54,750 nt of DNA from Reyranellaceae bacterium (GCA_022844045.1 JALHMM010000038.1:1-54750), one strand, 5' to 3'. Positions 45,526 to 53,838 are shown, numbered from the stretch's first letter. The notes: generated by a model not told the origin, from the sequence alone. Program-made: numbers and translations.

Positions 45526-45532
45526 GTAAATC

Positions 45533-45598
45533 TGTCATCCCGAGCGACAGCGAGGGATCCAGGGCCATACTAGATTCCTCGCTACGCTCGGAATGACA
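45533..45598. repeat. Family B palindromic element, divergent full copy
   Basis: TGTCATCCCGAGCGACAGCG and GATTCCTCGCTACGCTCGGA flank a short loop (CCATAC). Arms have several mismatches compared with the 19980 copy (T/C and an inserted A). It lies between two convergent genes, 14 bp before the amidohydrolase stop. Confidence 0.85.
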
Positions 45599-45612
45599 GA
45601 AGAGGGCGAGGG

Positions 45613-47136
45613 TCAATGCCGATGCGCGTGGCTGTGCTGGCCGCCGCCGAAGCGGTCGATGTGCAGCGGTGTCTTCGCCAGGCCCGGGCAGAACGTGCCG
45701 ACGATCTTTTCCAGCCGGTCGTAGAGCAGTTTCGACGGCTTGTTGGCCGCCGCCAGCCGCGCGCGCGCCGCCTCGGCCTTGCGCGCCAGCTCGGCCATAT
45801 CGAGCGTCACCAATCGGCGGTTTTCGACCACCATGCGCCCGCCGATCATCACGGAGTGCACAGCGCAGCCGTCCTCGGTGTGCACGATCTGGTTGGTCGG
45901 ATCGTTGAACGGGATCCAGTTCACGTGGTGCAGATCGAGGAAGACGATGTCGGCCTTGTAGCCTTCGGCGATGCGCCCGACCTTGTCGCCGAAGCCCAGC
46001 GCGCGAGCGCTGCCCAGGGTCGCGGCTTCGAGCACCTCGTCGGTCTTGACCCAAAGCCGCCACTCCGGCCCGCGTGACTTCGATACCATCGAGGCCAGGC
46101 GCATGTTCTCGTACATGTTCTGATTGTCGGAGCAGCTCGCGCCATCGGTGCCGATGCCGACATTGACCTTGCGATCGAGCATGCCCCGCATGTCGGCCAG
46201 GCCATTGCCCAGCCGCATGTTGCTGCCGGGATTGTGCGAGACCGAGCCGCCCTTGTCGCCCAGAAGCTTGTTGTCGTCGTCGTCGAGCCATACGCCATGC
46301 GCCACGGTGAAGTCCGGTCCGACGAGGCCCAGCGAATCCATGTGCGACAGCAACGTGCTGCCATAGCGCTGGTAGCCGACCACCGCCTGCACCTTGGACT
46401 CCGCGACATGGCTGTGCAGGCCGACACCGAAGTCGCGCGCCAGCTTCAGGCAGGCGAGCAGGAAATTGTCGGAGCAGTGATGCGGGATGGTCGGTGCCAC
46501 GGCCATGCCGATGGCGTGACGGTCCAGCTTCCAGCCCTTCAGCGCCTTGCGCATGGCCACGACGCTCGACTTGTACGGTGCCAGCCGGAAGCGCTCGACG
46601 TCCTTGCGCAGGCCGGGCGAGAGGCGGTCGGCGAGGCCGGGGATCGCCTCGAAGAAGCTGAGATCGGCGACCATCGGCGCCACGACCGCGCGCATGCCGA
46701 CATCGCGATAGGCCTGGCCGACGGCGGCGAGGCCTTCAGGCGAGGGCATCGGGAATTCGCCGACCAGGTCGTAGGCGGCGGTGCAGCCTTTGAGCACCAT
46801 CTCGGCCGCGCCGATGGTCGCGGAGAGGCACTTGTCCTCGAGCGTGCGACTGCCGTTCGTCCACGGTCCGGCGGTCAGCAGCAGTTCGAGCGTGACGCGA
46901 TCGAGCATGCCCTTGGCGAGGTTGCCGTGGCTGTGGGTGTGGCCATTGATCAGGCCGGGATGCATCAGCCGGTCGCGCGCGTCGATCACCGTGGCGTCCG
47001 CGGGCGCCGGCATGCCCGGCCGTCCGATGGCGGCGATGGCGTCACCCTTCACCAGAATGTCGGCCTTGGGCGCGGCGTGGCCCCGGATGTCGAGCAGCCT
47101 GCCGCCCCGAATGATCGTGTGTGTCGCTTTCGCCAT
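45613..47136 (-). CDS. Amidohydrolase family protein (metal-dependent deaminase type)
   Basis: A 507-residue metal-dependent amidohydrolase of the cytosine deaminase / chlorohydrolase (SsnA-TrzN-like) group. NGHTHSHG (His66, His68), the GLHSHVAES motif (His241, His243, Glu246), VAHGVWL (His280) and GTDGASC (Asp331) are the usual ligands and proton shuttle. The C-terminal tail is His-rich (HSHAHRH). GGAGGTG precedes ATG 47136; a longer in-frame start lies in the family A repeat. Likely an aminohydrolase on a cyclic nitrogen compound or guanidine-like substrate; specificity is not readable. Confidence 0.9.
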   Translation of the reverse strand: MAKATHTIIRGGRLLDIRGHAAPKADILVKGDAIAAIGRPGMPAPADATVIDARDRLMHPGLINGHTHSHGNLAKGMLDRVTLELLLTAGPWTNGSRTLEDKCLSATIGAAEMVLKGCTAAYDLVGEFPMPSPEGLAAVGQAYRDVGMRAVVAPMVADLSFFEAIPGLADRLSPGLRKDVERFRLAPYKSSVVAMRKALKGWKLDRHAIGMAVAPTIPHHCSDNFLLACLKLARDFGVGLHSHVAESKVQAVVGYQRYGSTLLSHMDSLGLVGPDFTVAHGVWLDDDDNKLLGDKGGSVSHNPGSNMRLGNGLADMRGMLDRKVNVGIGTDGASCSDNQNMYENMRLASMVSKSRGPEWRLWVKTDEVLEAATLGSARALGFGDKVGRIAEGYKADIVFLDLHHVNWIPFNDPTNQIVHTEDGCAVHSVMIGGRMVVENRRLVTLDMAELARKAEAARARLAAANKPSKLLYDRLEKIVGTFCPGLAKTPLHIDRFGGGQHSHAHRH

Positions 47137-47150
47137 CGTGCACCTCCTTG

Positions 47151-47272
47151 CCTTCCCCCGGAGGGGGAAGGTGCCCGAAGGGCGGAAGGGGGATGTCGAA
47201 GACGAACAGAGGAGTCCGTCTTCGACATCCCCCATCCGGCGCTCCGCGCCACCTTCCCCCTCCGGGGGAAGG
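47151..47272. repeat. Family A palindromic element
   Basis: Outer hairpins CCTTCCCCCGGAGGGGGAAGG and complement; inner arms GGGGGATGTCGAAGACG / CGTCTTCGACATCCCCC flank a 12-bp centre. About 122 bp, between the amidohydrolase start and the rpsU terminator. Transcripts from upstream of the amidohydrolase gene on the minus strand would cross it. Confidence 0.93.
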
Positions 47273-47286
47273 ACAAGGTGTACAAC

Positions 47287-47311
47287 AAAAAAGCCGCCGG
47301 GATCCGGCGGC
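47287..47311 (-). terminator. Rho-independent terminator of rpsU
   Basis: On the minus strand the hairpin GCCGCCGG-ATC-CCGGCGGC (8-bp stem, 3-nt loop; plus positions 47293-47311) is followed by TTTTTT (47287-47292). It lies about 30 nt downstream of the rpsU stop, on the same strand. One of the clearest intrinsic terminators in the window. Confidence 0.93.
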
Positions 47312-47341
47312 TCGTCTGTCGTCGCGTGGACGGCGGCGGGG

Positions 47342-47545
47342 CTAGTAGCCCTCGCGCTCCATGCGCTTGCGCATCAGCTTGCGCACGCGGCGGATCGCCT
47401 CGGCGCGCTCGCGCGCGCGCTTCTCGGACGGCTTCTCGTAGTTGCGCCGCAGCTTCATTTCGCGGAACACACCTTCGCGCTGCATCTTCTTCTTCAGGAC
47501 GCGCAGCGCCTGATCGACGTTGTTTTCGCGGACGAGAACCTGCAC
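47342..47545 (-). CDS. rpsU: 30S ribosomal protein S21
   Basis: A 67-residue basic protein identical in pattern to bS21: [42 protein letters not shown], ending in a run of Arg/Glu. It starts with GTG at 47545 with GGAG about 11 nt upstream. An intrinsic terminator follows. The 134-bp space to the divergent COQ9 gene holds its promoter. S21 sits near the platform of the small subunit and influences initiation. Confidence 0.96.
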   Translation of the reverse strand: MQVLVRENNVDQALRVLKKKMQREGVFREMKLRRNYEKPSEKRARERAEAIRRVRKLMRKRMEREGY

Positions 47546-47621
47546 TTTGATCGAACTCCAATCGCGGACGGGCCCCGGGCCCGAAATTCGAGAGGCCGGC
47601 TTCTAACATAGGTCCCGGGGG

Positions 47622-47651
47622 TTGGGAAGCCCGACCGGCCCGCCATATAAA
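47622..47651 (+). promoter_or_regulatory. Putative sigma70 promoter of the COQ9 gene
   Basis: TTGGGA (47622-47627) and TATAAA (47646-47651) are spaced 18 bp apart, 29 bp before ATG 47680. The -10 hexamer matches the consensus at five of six positions and the -35 at four. It points away from rpsU. Confidence 0.45.
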
Positions 47652-47679
47652 CTACAGGACCACCGCCCGAGGATGCGCC

Positions 47680-48315
47680 ATGAGCACCGACGAGCCGACC
47701 GCTAACCCCTTGAAGGACAAGGTTCTTGACGCTGTTCTGGCGCAGGCGCCGTTCGACGGCTGGAGCCGCGCGGCGATCGAGAGCGCGGTACGGGCGGGCG
47801 CCATCACCCGCGACGAGGCCGGTTTGGCCTTTCCCGGGGGCGTGATCGACATGATCGCCTGGCACAGCCTGCGGGCCGACCGGCAGCTGGTCGAGGAGAT
47901 GGAGCGCCGCGATGTGTCATCGATGAAGGTGCGCGAACGGGTCACGTTGGGCGTGCGCATCCGGCTGGAGCAGAACACCCAGCACCGCGAGGCGATCCGC
48001 CGGGCGCTGGCGATGCTGGCGATGCCGTTCAACGGGCTGCTGGCCAGCAAGCTGCTGTACCGCACGGTCGACGCGATCTGGTACGCCGCGGGCGACACCG
48101 CGACGGATTTCAACTTCTACACCAAGCGCGCGCTGCTGGCCGGCGTCTACTCCTCGACGTTGCTGTTCTGGCTCAACGACCGCTCGGAGAATTTCACCGC
48201 GACCTGGGCGTTCCTCGACCGGCGCATCGAGGACGTGATGCGCATCGAGAAGCTGAAGAGCCGCGTGCGCCAGTTCGGCACGCGGACTACGTCGCAGGCG
48301 CGCCCAGCCGGTTGA
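47680..48315 (+). CDS. COQ9 family ubiquinone-biosynthesis accessory protein
   Basis: A 211-residue TetR-fold-like COQ9 protein. The ending signature YAAGDTATDFNFYTKRALLAGVYSSTLLFWLNDRS and the helical segment LDAVLAQAPFDGWSRAAIESA are diagnostic. In mitochondria COQ9 binds lipids and partners COQ7 in ubiquinone hydroxylation; a comparable role is inferred here. The 3' end overlaps convergent purK by 29 bp. Confidence 0.92.
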   Translation: MSTDEPTANPLKDKVLDAVLAQAPFDGWSRAAIESAVRAGAITRDEAGLAFPGGVIDMIAWHSLRADRQLVEEMERRDVSSMKVRERVTLGVRIRLEQNTQHREAIRRALAMLAMPFNGLLASKLLYRTVDAIWYAAGDTATDFNFYTKRALLAGVYSSTLLFWLNDRSENFTATWAFLDRRIEDVMRIEKLKSRVRQFGTRTTSQARPAG

Positions 48316-49363
48316 CGTGTCCCATCTTGCGGCCGGGGCGCGCCTCGCGCTTGCCGTAGAGGTGCAGCTTGGCGTCGGGCTCGGCGAGGATCGCCGGCCA
48401 CTGGTTCGCCTCATCGCCGATCAGGTTGGTCATCACCACGGGTGAGCGGACCGCGACAGGCCCAAGCGTCAGGCCGCACACCGCTCGGACGAATTGCTCG
48501 AACTGGCTGGTGGCGCAGGCGTCCTGCGTCCAGTGGCCGGAATTGTGCGGCCGCGGCGCCATCTCGTTGGCCAGTACGCGGCCGTCGCGCGTCACGAACA
48601 GCTCGACACAGAGCAGGCCGACGCCGTCCAGCGCTTCGATCGCGCGCCGGCCGATGTCCTCGGCCTGACGCACGATGTCGGGCGAAAAACCGCCGGGGAT
48701 GGTCGAGGTGTGCAGGATGCCCTGGCGGTGCACGTTGCGCGGCGGCGGGAAGCAGATGGTCGAACCGTCGAGCGCGCGCGCGACGATCACCGACGCCTCG
48801 GCGGCGAAATCGACGAAGCCCTCGACGATCACCTCGCGCTTGCCGAGCCTCGCCCAAGCCGCGGCGAGATCGCTCGACGCGTCGAGGCGCGCCTGACCCT
48901 TGCCGTCATAGCCTTCGGTCGTCGTCTTGGCGATGGAAGGCGTGCCCACCGTGCGCACGGCCGCGGCGAAGCCCGCTTCGTCCACTGCGACGGCAAAAGG
49001 CGCGGTCGGCACGCCGATGCGTTCGAAGAAGCGCTTCTCGCGTTCGCGGTGCTGCGCCACGCGCAGCGCCTCGATGCCGGGTCGCAATGGCTTCAGCGGC
49101 GCCAGGAACTCGGCGCAGGCCACCGGGACGTTCTCGAACTCGTAGGTAATGACATCGACCTTGGCGGCGAAGTCGCTAAGCGCCGCGTGGTCGTCCCACG
49201 CCGCGCGCGTCCAGGCCGCCGACACGAGCGCCGCCGGCGACTCTTCCTCGGGCGCGTAGATGTGGCATCGATAGCCGAGATTGCCGGCGGCGAGCGCCGC
49301 CATGCGGCCAAGCTGCCCGCCGCCCAGAATGCCGATGGTCGAGCCAGGCGGCAGCGCGGTCAT
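48287..49363 (-). CDS. purK: N5-carboxyaminoimidazole ribonucleotide synthase
   Basis: A 358-residue ATP-grasp enzyme of purine synthesis (AIR plus bicarbonate plus ATP to N5-CAIR). TIGILGGGQLGRMAALAAGNLG begins the protein; SIAKTTTEGYDGKGQ is the ATP-binding glycine loop; LLCVELFVTRDGRVLANEMAPRPHNSGHWTQDACATSQFEQFVRAV is the signature. It is preceded by purE, but a family A element (49373-49519) sits between them. The 3' end overlaps COQ9 by 29 bp. Confidence 0.96.
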   Translation of the reverse strand: MTALPPGSTIGILGGGQLGRMAALAAGNLGYRCHIYAPEEESPAALVSAAWTRAAWDDHAALSDFAAKVDVITYEFENVPVACAEFLAPLKPLRPGIEALRVAQHREREKRFFERIGVPTAPFAVAVDEAGFAAAVRTVGTPSIAKTTTEGYDGKGQARLDASSDLAAAWARLGKREVIVEGFVDFAAEASVIVARALDGSTICFPPPRNVHRQGILHTSTIPGGFSPDIVRQAEDIGRRAIEALDGVGLLCVELFVTRDGRVLANEMAPRPHNSGHWTQDACATSQFEQFVRAVCGLTLGPVAVRSPVVMTNLIGDEANQWPAILAEPDAKLHLYGKREARPGRKMGHVNRLGAPAT

Positions 49364-49372
49364 GGCATTTGC

Positions 49373-49519
49373 CCTTCCCCCGGAGGGGGAAGGTGCCCGA
49401 AGGGCGGATGGGGGATATCGAAGACGGACACCGCGTGTGTTGAGGCATCCCCCGCGGGGCCGTCCGCGGCCCCTGACCGTCGCGCTGCGCGCGCCACCTT
49501 CCCCCTCCGGGGGCAGGTA
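49373..49519. repeat. Family A element inside the purE-purK junction, with inserted hairpin
   Basis: Outer ends CCTTCCCCCGGAGGGGGAAGG / ACCTTCCCCCTCCGGGGGCAGG and left inner arm CCCGAAGGGCGGATGGGGGATATCG are standard, but the right inner arm is interrupted: after CATCCCCCG the 21-bp hairpin (core GGGGCCGTCCGCGGCCCC, 49455-49475) appears, then GACCGTCGCGCTGCGCGCG. Total 147 bp, longer than other family A copies. Confidence 0.9.
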
Positions 49520-49535
49520 GAAGAACGATGCCGTA

Positions 49536-50057
<522 letters not shown>

Positions 50058-50066
50058 GTCAGGGAG

Positions 50067-50285
50067 TCACGCGATGATGTCGGGGATGAGTCGGCTTTCA
50101 AGTTGCAGCATCAGGTCCTTGAGCACCAGCTTGCGCTTCTTCAGGCGCTGCAGCTGCAGCTGGTCGAACGGCGCCTTTTCCGTCAGGCGGGCGATGACAT
50201 CGTCGAGGTCGCGATGCTCCTGGCGCAGCGTTTCGAGCTTCGCCTTGATCACGTCCAGTCCGTTGATGTCGTCGTTGTCCTGCAT
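50067..50285 (-). CDS. YdcH/DUF465 family small protein
   Basis: A 72-residue protein of charged helix: VIKAKLETLRQEHRDLDDVIARL, then FDQLQLQRLKKRKLVLKDLMLQLES, the DUF465 signature. Function not established. It precedes purE by 9 bp, so probably heads a DUF465-purE-purK transcript. A shorter DUF465 protein lies at 52154. Confidence 0.88.
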   Translation of the reverse strand: MQDNDDINGLDVIKAKLETLRQEHRDLDDVIARLTEKAPFDQLQLQRLKKRKLVLKDLMLQLESRLIPDIIA

Positions 50286-50338
50286 CTCTCGCCGGACACT
50301 AGCAAAACCCGGCGCGCGCGTGTACGGCTTCCGGCGCG

Positions 50339-50929
50339 ATGAGCGATTTCCTTCCCCATCCTTTTTGGAACTTCTCGCTCGAGGTCTATGGCGGCGACGG
50401 CGCGGCGCGCGCCTGCCTCGACTTGCAGGAGCGCCGTGGGGCCGACGTCAATGTCCTGCTCTATTGCGCCTGGCTGGGCGCCTCGGGCCGCGGCACGGTG
50501 ACGGTGGAAAAGCTGCGCGCGGTGATCGCTGATATCGCCCGCTGGCAGACCGAGATCATCCAGCCGGCGCGCGCGCTGCGCCAGCGAATCAAGACGCTGG
50601 GTGGAGCGACGACCGGCTCGGGCGCCGATTTCCCCGCCCAGGTCGAGGCGGCGCGGCGCAAGGCGGCCGAGGCCGAGCTGGCGGCCGAGCATGTCGAGCA
50701 GCTGGTGCTGGCCGCGCACGCGCCGTTCTCCGGCGATCGCGACAGGCCGGTGCGCGACCGCCTGCGCGCCGCCGTCGGCAATCTCGGTGTCTACGCCGTG
50801 TGCCTCGGCGTGACACCCGATGAACGCGATCGCGAGGCTGTCGCGACGATCCTTGCGGCGGCGTTTCCTGTCACGCCGCGCTTCGAGGTCGAGCATGCCG
50901 TCGGCTTGCGCGCGAGTTCCGCAGCCTAG
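50339..50929 (+). CDS. TIGR02444 family protein
   Basis: A 196-residue protein starting with PFWNFSLEVYGGDGAARACLDLQERRGADVNVLLYCAWLGASGRG, the signature of the TIGR02444 family of proteobacterial hypothetical proteins. A helical tail with RRKAAEAELAAEHVEQLVLAA follows, and an extra C-terminal domain-like stretch makes it longer than many members. No function is known. It is divergent from DUF465; 53 bp separate the starts. Confidence 0.85.
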   Translation: MSDFLPHPFWNFSLEVYGGDGAARACLDLQERRGADVNVLLYCAWLGASGRGTVTVEKLRAVIADIARWQTEIIQPARALRQRIKTLGGATTGSGADFPAQVEAARRKAAEAELAAEHVEQLVLAAHAPFSGDRDRPVRDRLRAAVGNLGVYAVCLGVTPDERDREAVATILAAAFPVTPRFEVEHAVGLRASSAA

Positions 50930-51376
50930 GCAGCGCGTTCACATTTTGTGACTCCGCCATGTCAGCGGTTGACCGTAGCCGACTCGAGTACGATGTTGAG
51001 TATGTCCAGCATGGGATCGCGCCGCAGGCGTTGTAGAGCGCCCTGAGGTGTGAGCGCACCGCCTAAGCGAGCGGCACCCGTTGGACACTTGGTCGAAACG
51101 ACGGAAGGAGGATGCGCGTGATCGCAGAAACTCCACCGGGCCACCGGTCCTGGTACCGCTGAGAAGCGGGACCACGACGCGTTCGACGGACCCATTGACA
51201 CGGACCAACCGCCGACGCGCCGCTCACCCACAATCGAATAGTCTCTTGAGCCGGGCAACCGGCCAGCGGCGCCGCTGGTGTCGAGGTGCACGGATTTTGG
51301 ATCCATAATGGATCAACGCGGGCGGAAGCCCCGGAGCCCCGATCTCACTTGGTGAGACGGGGCTCTTGCGTTGCTC
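50930..51376. ncRNA. Candidate structured noncoding region, function unknown
   Basis: No convincing gene lies in this 447-bp stretch. Visible structure: AAGGAGG (51105-51111) followed 6 nt later by GTG and a 14-codon frame ending in WYR; a CCGCT-GAGA-AGCGG stem with a GNRA-type loop (51156-51169); a 16-bp perfect palindrome CCAGCGGCGCCGCTGG (51263-51278); an operator-like TTGGATCCATAATGGATCAA (51297-51316); and a 13-bp stem with one bulge (51335-51364). No downstream gene on the plus strand matches, as ubiX is on minus. A small RNA is one reading; a decayed gene another. Confidence 0.3.
51335..51364 (+). terminator. Strong stem-loop, possible terminator of a small RNA
   Basis: AGCCCCGATCTCAC and GTGAGACGGGGCT pair over 13 bp with one bulged A and a TTG loop. 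The following plus-strand bases (CTTGCGTTGCTCTG) contain only a weak U tract, so Rho-independent termination is uncertain. On minus it lies downstream of ubiX after the family B repeat. Confidence 0.45.
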
Positions 51377-51441
51377 TGTCATCTCGAGCGCAGCGAGGGA
51401 TCTAGGCCGGCCCTAGATCCCTCGCTGCGCTCGGGATGACA
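51377..51441. repeat. Family B palindromic element, full copy
   Basis: TGTCATCTCGAGCGCAGCGA... and ...GCTGCGCTCGGGATGACA arms flank GGCCGGCC. Nearly identical to the copy at 19980. It lies 11 bp downstream of the ubiX stop on the ubiX strand. Confidence 0.92.
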
Positions 51442-51452
51442 GAGAGAGAACC

Positions 51453-52031
51453 TCAGCCACCCCAGCGCTTGACGATGCCGGCGTCGAGATCGAACAGGTC
51501 GAGCAGCCGGCCCACCGAGTGATTGACGATGTCGTCGACCGTCGTCGGCCGACTGTAGAAGGCCGGCATCGCCGGCGCCACGATCGCGCCCAGCTCGGCC
51601 ACCGTCACCATGTTGCGCAGATGCACGGCGTGCAGCGGCGTCTCGCGCACCATCAAGACAAGCTTGCGTCTCTCCTTGAGCACGACGTCGGCGGCGCGCG
51701 CCAGCAGCGAGGTCGAGATGCCGGTGGCGATCTCGCCGAGCGAGCGCATCGAGCACGGCGCGATCACCATGCCCATGGTGCGGAACGAGCCCGAGGAGAC
51801 CGGTGCGGCGAGATCAGTCGGACTGTGCACTACGTCGGCCAGCGCCTTGACGTCCTTGACCTTGAAATCGGTCTCGTGCGCCAGCGTGACCTCGGCGGTC
51901 TTGGTCATCACCAGATGGGTCTCGACCGGCAGGTCGCGCAGCGCCTGCAGCAGGCGCACGCCGTAGATCACGCCCGAGGCGCCGGTGATACCAACGATAA
52001 GGCGGGGTTGTGGATGGTCGGGGCTTGACAT
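51453..52031 (-). CDS. ubiX: Flavin prenyltransferase
   Basis: A 192-residue UbiX/Pad1 enzyme making prenylated FMN, cofactor for UbiD-type decarboxylases. LIVGITGASGVIYGVRLLQAL binds FMN; VIAPCSMRSLGEIATGISTSLLARAADVVLKERRKLVLMVRETPLHAVHLRNM is the signature, and PAFYSRP is the dimethylallyl-phosphate site. No ubiD is in the window, although COQ9 and an ABC1 kinase are nearby. Confidence 0.96.
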   Translation of the reverse strand: MSSPDHPQPRLIVGITGASGVIYGVRLLQALRDLPVETHLVMTKTAEVTLAHETDFKVKDVKALADVVHSPTDLAAPVSSGSFRTMGMVIAPCSMRSLGEIATGISTSLLARAADVVLKERRKLVLMVRETPLHAVHLRNMVTVAELGAIVAPAMPAFYSRPTTVDDIVNHSVGRLLDLFDLDAGIVKRWGG

Positions 52032-52153
52032 GGGGGCCGGACCTTACCGCGCCGCCGCGGCAAAGTCGCCTCTTGGACTACCGCCACTGGGACTGGCGCC
52101 CCTCGCCGAATCGGCGTTACACTTCGTTGTCTGCCATAGCTCGGAGGCCACCG

Positions 52154-52324
52154 ATGAGCACGCCGGATCGTATCGAAACCCTGAAGCAGCGGCATCAGGT
52201 GCTGGAACAGGCCATCGACGACGAGAACGCCAGACCCCAACCGAACGAGGAAGTGCTGCACGAACTGAAGAAGAAAAAGCTCAGATTGAAGGACGAGATC
52301 CTGACGCTGACCACACGCCACTGA
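52154..52324 (+). CDS. Short YdcH/DUF465 family protein
   Basis: A 56-residue charged helix: RIETLKQRHQVLEQAIDDENAR then VLHELKKKKLRLKDEILTL, matching the DUF465 signature. GGAGG is spaced 6 nt before ATG 52154; the longer frame upstream includes the ubiX promoter side and is not a likely start. An intrinsic terminator lies about 125 bp downstream. Confidence 0.85.
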   Translation: MSTPDRIETLKQRHQVLEQAIDDENARPQPNEEVLHELKKKKLRLKDEILTLTTRH

Positions 52325-52449
52325 CCGGCGCGCCGCGCCCCTCAGGGGCGATACGGCGCCGATCATGAGCTGATGGCCGCCGGGCCGGGTGCGATCCCGC
52401 GGGACGCATCGACGGTCGATAGGCGCTTCGTATCTTGTGCGCGACCCCG

Positions 52450-52472
52450 GGCCGGCCCTGCCGGCCTTTTTT
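52450..52472 (+). terminator. Rho-independent terminator downstream of the DUF465 gene
   Basis: GGCCGG (52450-52455), loop CCCTG, CCGGCC (52461-52466) and TTTTTT (52467-52472) form a classical intrinsic terminator. It points rightwards and lies just before the convergent minus-strand SrfA-like gene (stop at 52480). Confidence 0.9.
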
Positions 52473-52479
52473 GCTGCGC

Positions 52480-53838
52480 TCAGCGCACCCGGTGAAGGTT
52501 CACCGTCCATCGGTTCAGGCCGCCGAACAGGCCCGAGCTGGCCTCGCCGCGGCACACCGCGACGCTGTCGGCGCCGACCGTGCAGTCGAGTCGGTCCTGG
52601 TACCAGGTGGTACCGTCCGAGCAGGTCGTATCGGCATCGCGCAAGCGCAGCACCGTGCCCTCGTAGCGGCCTTGCGCCGCCGTGCGGCAGGTCATGCCGC
52701 CGCGCCGGAAGATAAAGCTGCCGCGGCCATTGGCGTCGAAGCAGTACTCCGAGATACCCGGTCCGGATTGCTGTGCATGGTGACGGAACGGGTCTGTGCG
52801 CCAGCAGCCCTGGAGGAACGACAGGTCGGTGGTTGGCGCCTTGGGCAGGCGCAGGCGACCGTCGTCCGGTGGCTTGGACGGCGGCGGCGGATCGGGCTTC
52901 TTCTCGACCACCTGCGGAGGCTTCGGTGGCGGCTTGGGCGGGTCGGGCTTTTTCTCGACGACCGGCGGCGGTGGCGCCGGCGGCGGCTTGGGCGGCTCCG
53001 GCGGCTTGCACGCCGCGCGCTTGGAGGCGAACTCCTCGCGCAGCGATGCCAGCGTGGCCCGCAGCCGATCGCCCTGAAGCTGCGCCTCGCCCAGGTCGCC
53101 GCTCAACCCGATTGCCGGGTCGGGTGGCTGAGGTGGCGCAGCGGGCGCGGGCGGCGGCGGCAGCTGCGTCACGGCGATATCGGGATCGCTCGGGATCACC
53201 TGGCGCAGCCAGTAGGCGGCGCCGATCAGCAGCAGGATGCCCAGCAGCCCGACCAGCAGCGCCGGCCAGATCGCGCCGCGCTGGACAACGGTCGGTACCA
53301 TGCTCGCCGCGAGCGGAGCGGCCATGGGTGCGATAACCGGTGCCGCGACGACGACGGGTGCCGCCGCCGGCACCATCGGCGCCGCGACGATCGCGCCGGC
53401 GCCCTCCGCTTCGTAGCCCCAGCACACGACAACCGGCTGATCGCCGACGCGGAACACGTAGTCGTCGGATGGCCGACGCACCGCCAGCCCGAGCGCGCGC
53501 GCCAGCAGGCGCGCGTCGTCGGACGGCATCTCGGCGAGGCGGGCGCCCAGGCCCTCGATGTCCCGGGCAAGCGCGTCGACCTCGGCCAGAACGGCGGCGC
53601 GGGCATCGGGCTCCAGCGCCGACAGCGGTGTCACCGTGCCGTCGGCCTCGCTGTACCAGTCGATGCGGCGGCCGACATCGTCGGGCTGCGGCTCGGCCAG
53701 CAGGCGCGCGTGACGCTCGCCCAGCCGGCGGCGTACGACGCCACGGATCTGCTCGTGGGCGGCATGCAGAGGCTCGCCGCGTACGCCCAGCGGGCGCACA
53801 CCGGTCAGGGTCGATCGGACGAGTGTGGCCGCGGGCAC
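52480..53838 (-). CDS. SrfA-like proline-rich membrane protein
   Basis: A 452-residue protein in three parts. Residues 1-150: conserved N-terminal domain (GVRPLGVRGEPLHAAHEQIRG, LLAEPQPDDVGRRIDWYSEADG, DDYVFRVGDQPVVVCWGYE) resembling that of SrfA-type proteins encoded with srfB/srfC. A membrane span at about 195-215 (IWPALLVGLLGILLLIGAAYW). Then a coiled segment, a long proline/lysine-rich linker with two PVVEKKPDPP-type repeats, and a C-terminal cysteine-rich beta domain (LQGCWRTD, YCFDANGRGSF, TVNLHRVR). The SrfA link is tentative. The gene is followed 28 bp upstream in tandem by a paralogue. Topology suggests a cytoplasmic N-domain and periplasmic C-domain. Confidence 0.62.
   Translation of the reverse strand: MPAATLVRSTLTGVRPLGVRGEPLHAAHEQIRGVVRRRLGERHARLLAEPQPDDVGRRIDWYSEADGTVTPLSALEPDARAAVLAEVDALARDIEGLGARLAEMPSDDARLLARALGLAVRRPSDDYVFRVGDQPVVVCWGYEAEGAGAIVAAPMVPAAAPVVVAAPVIAPMAAPLAASMVPTVVQRGAIWPALLVGLLGILLLIGAAYWLRQVIPSDPDIAVTQLPPPPAPAAPPQPPDPAIGLSGDLGEAQLQGDRLRATLASLREEFASKRAACKPPEPPKPPPAPPPPVVEKKPDPPKPPPKPPQVVEKKPDPPPPSKPPDDGRLRLPKAPTTDLSFLQGCWRTDPFRHHAQQSGPGISEYCFDANGRGSFIFRRGGMTCRTAAQGRYEGTVLRLRDADTTCSDGTTWYQDRLDCTVGADSVAVCRGEASSGLFGGLNRWTVNLHRVR

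Noticed and set aside
50067..50285. Toxin-antitoxin pair from the small DUF465 proteins
   Set aside because: The two DUF465 proteins are 2 kb apart, in different transcripts, and have no toxin-like partner.
51118..51162. trp-type attenuator leader peptide
   Set aside because: Only one Trp codon is present and no biosynthetic gene follows on the plus strand; ubiX is on the opposite strand.
50962..51306. Minus-strand 114-residue frame in the intergenic region
   Set aside because: No family resemblance, poor composition relative to neighbours, and it crosses several palindromes; I prefer a noncoding reading.
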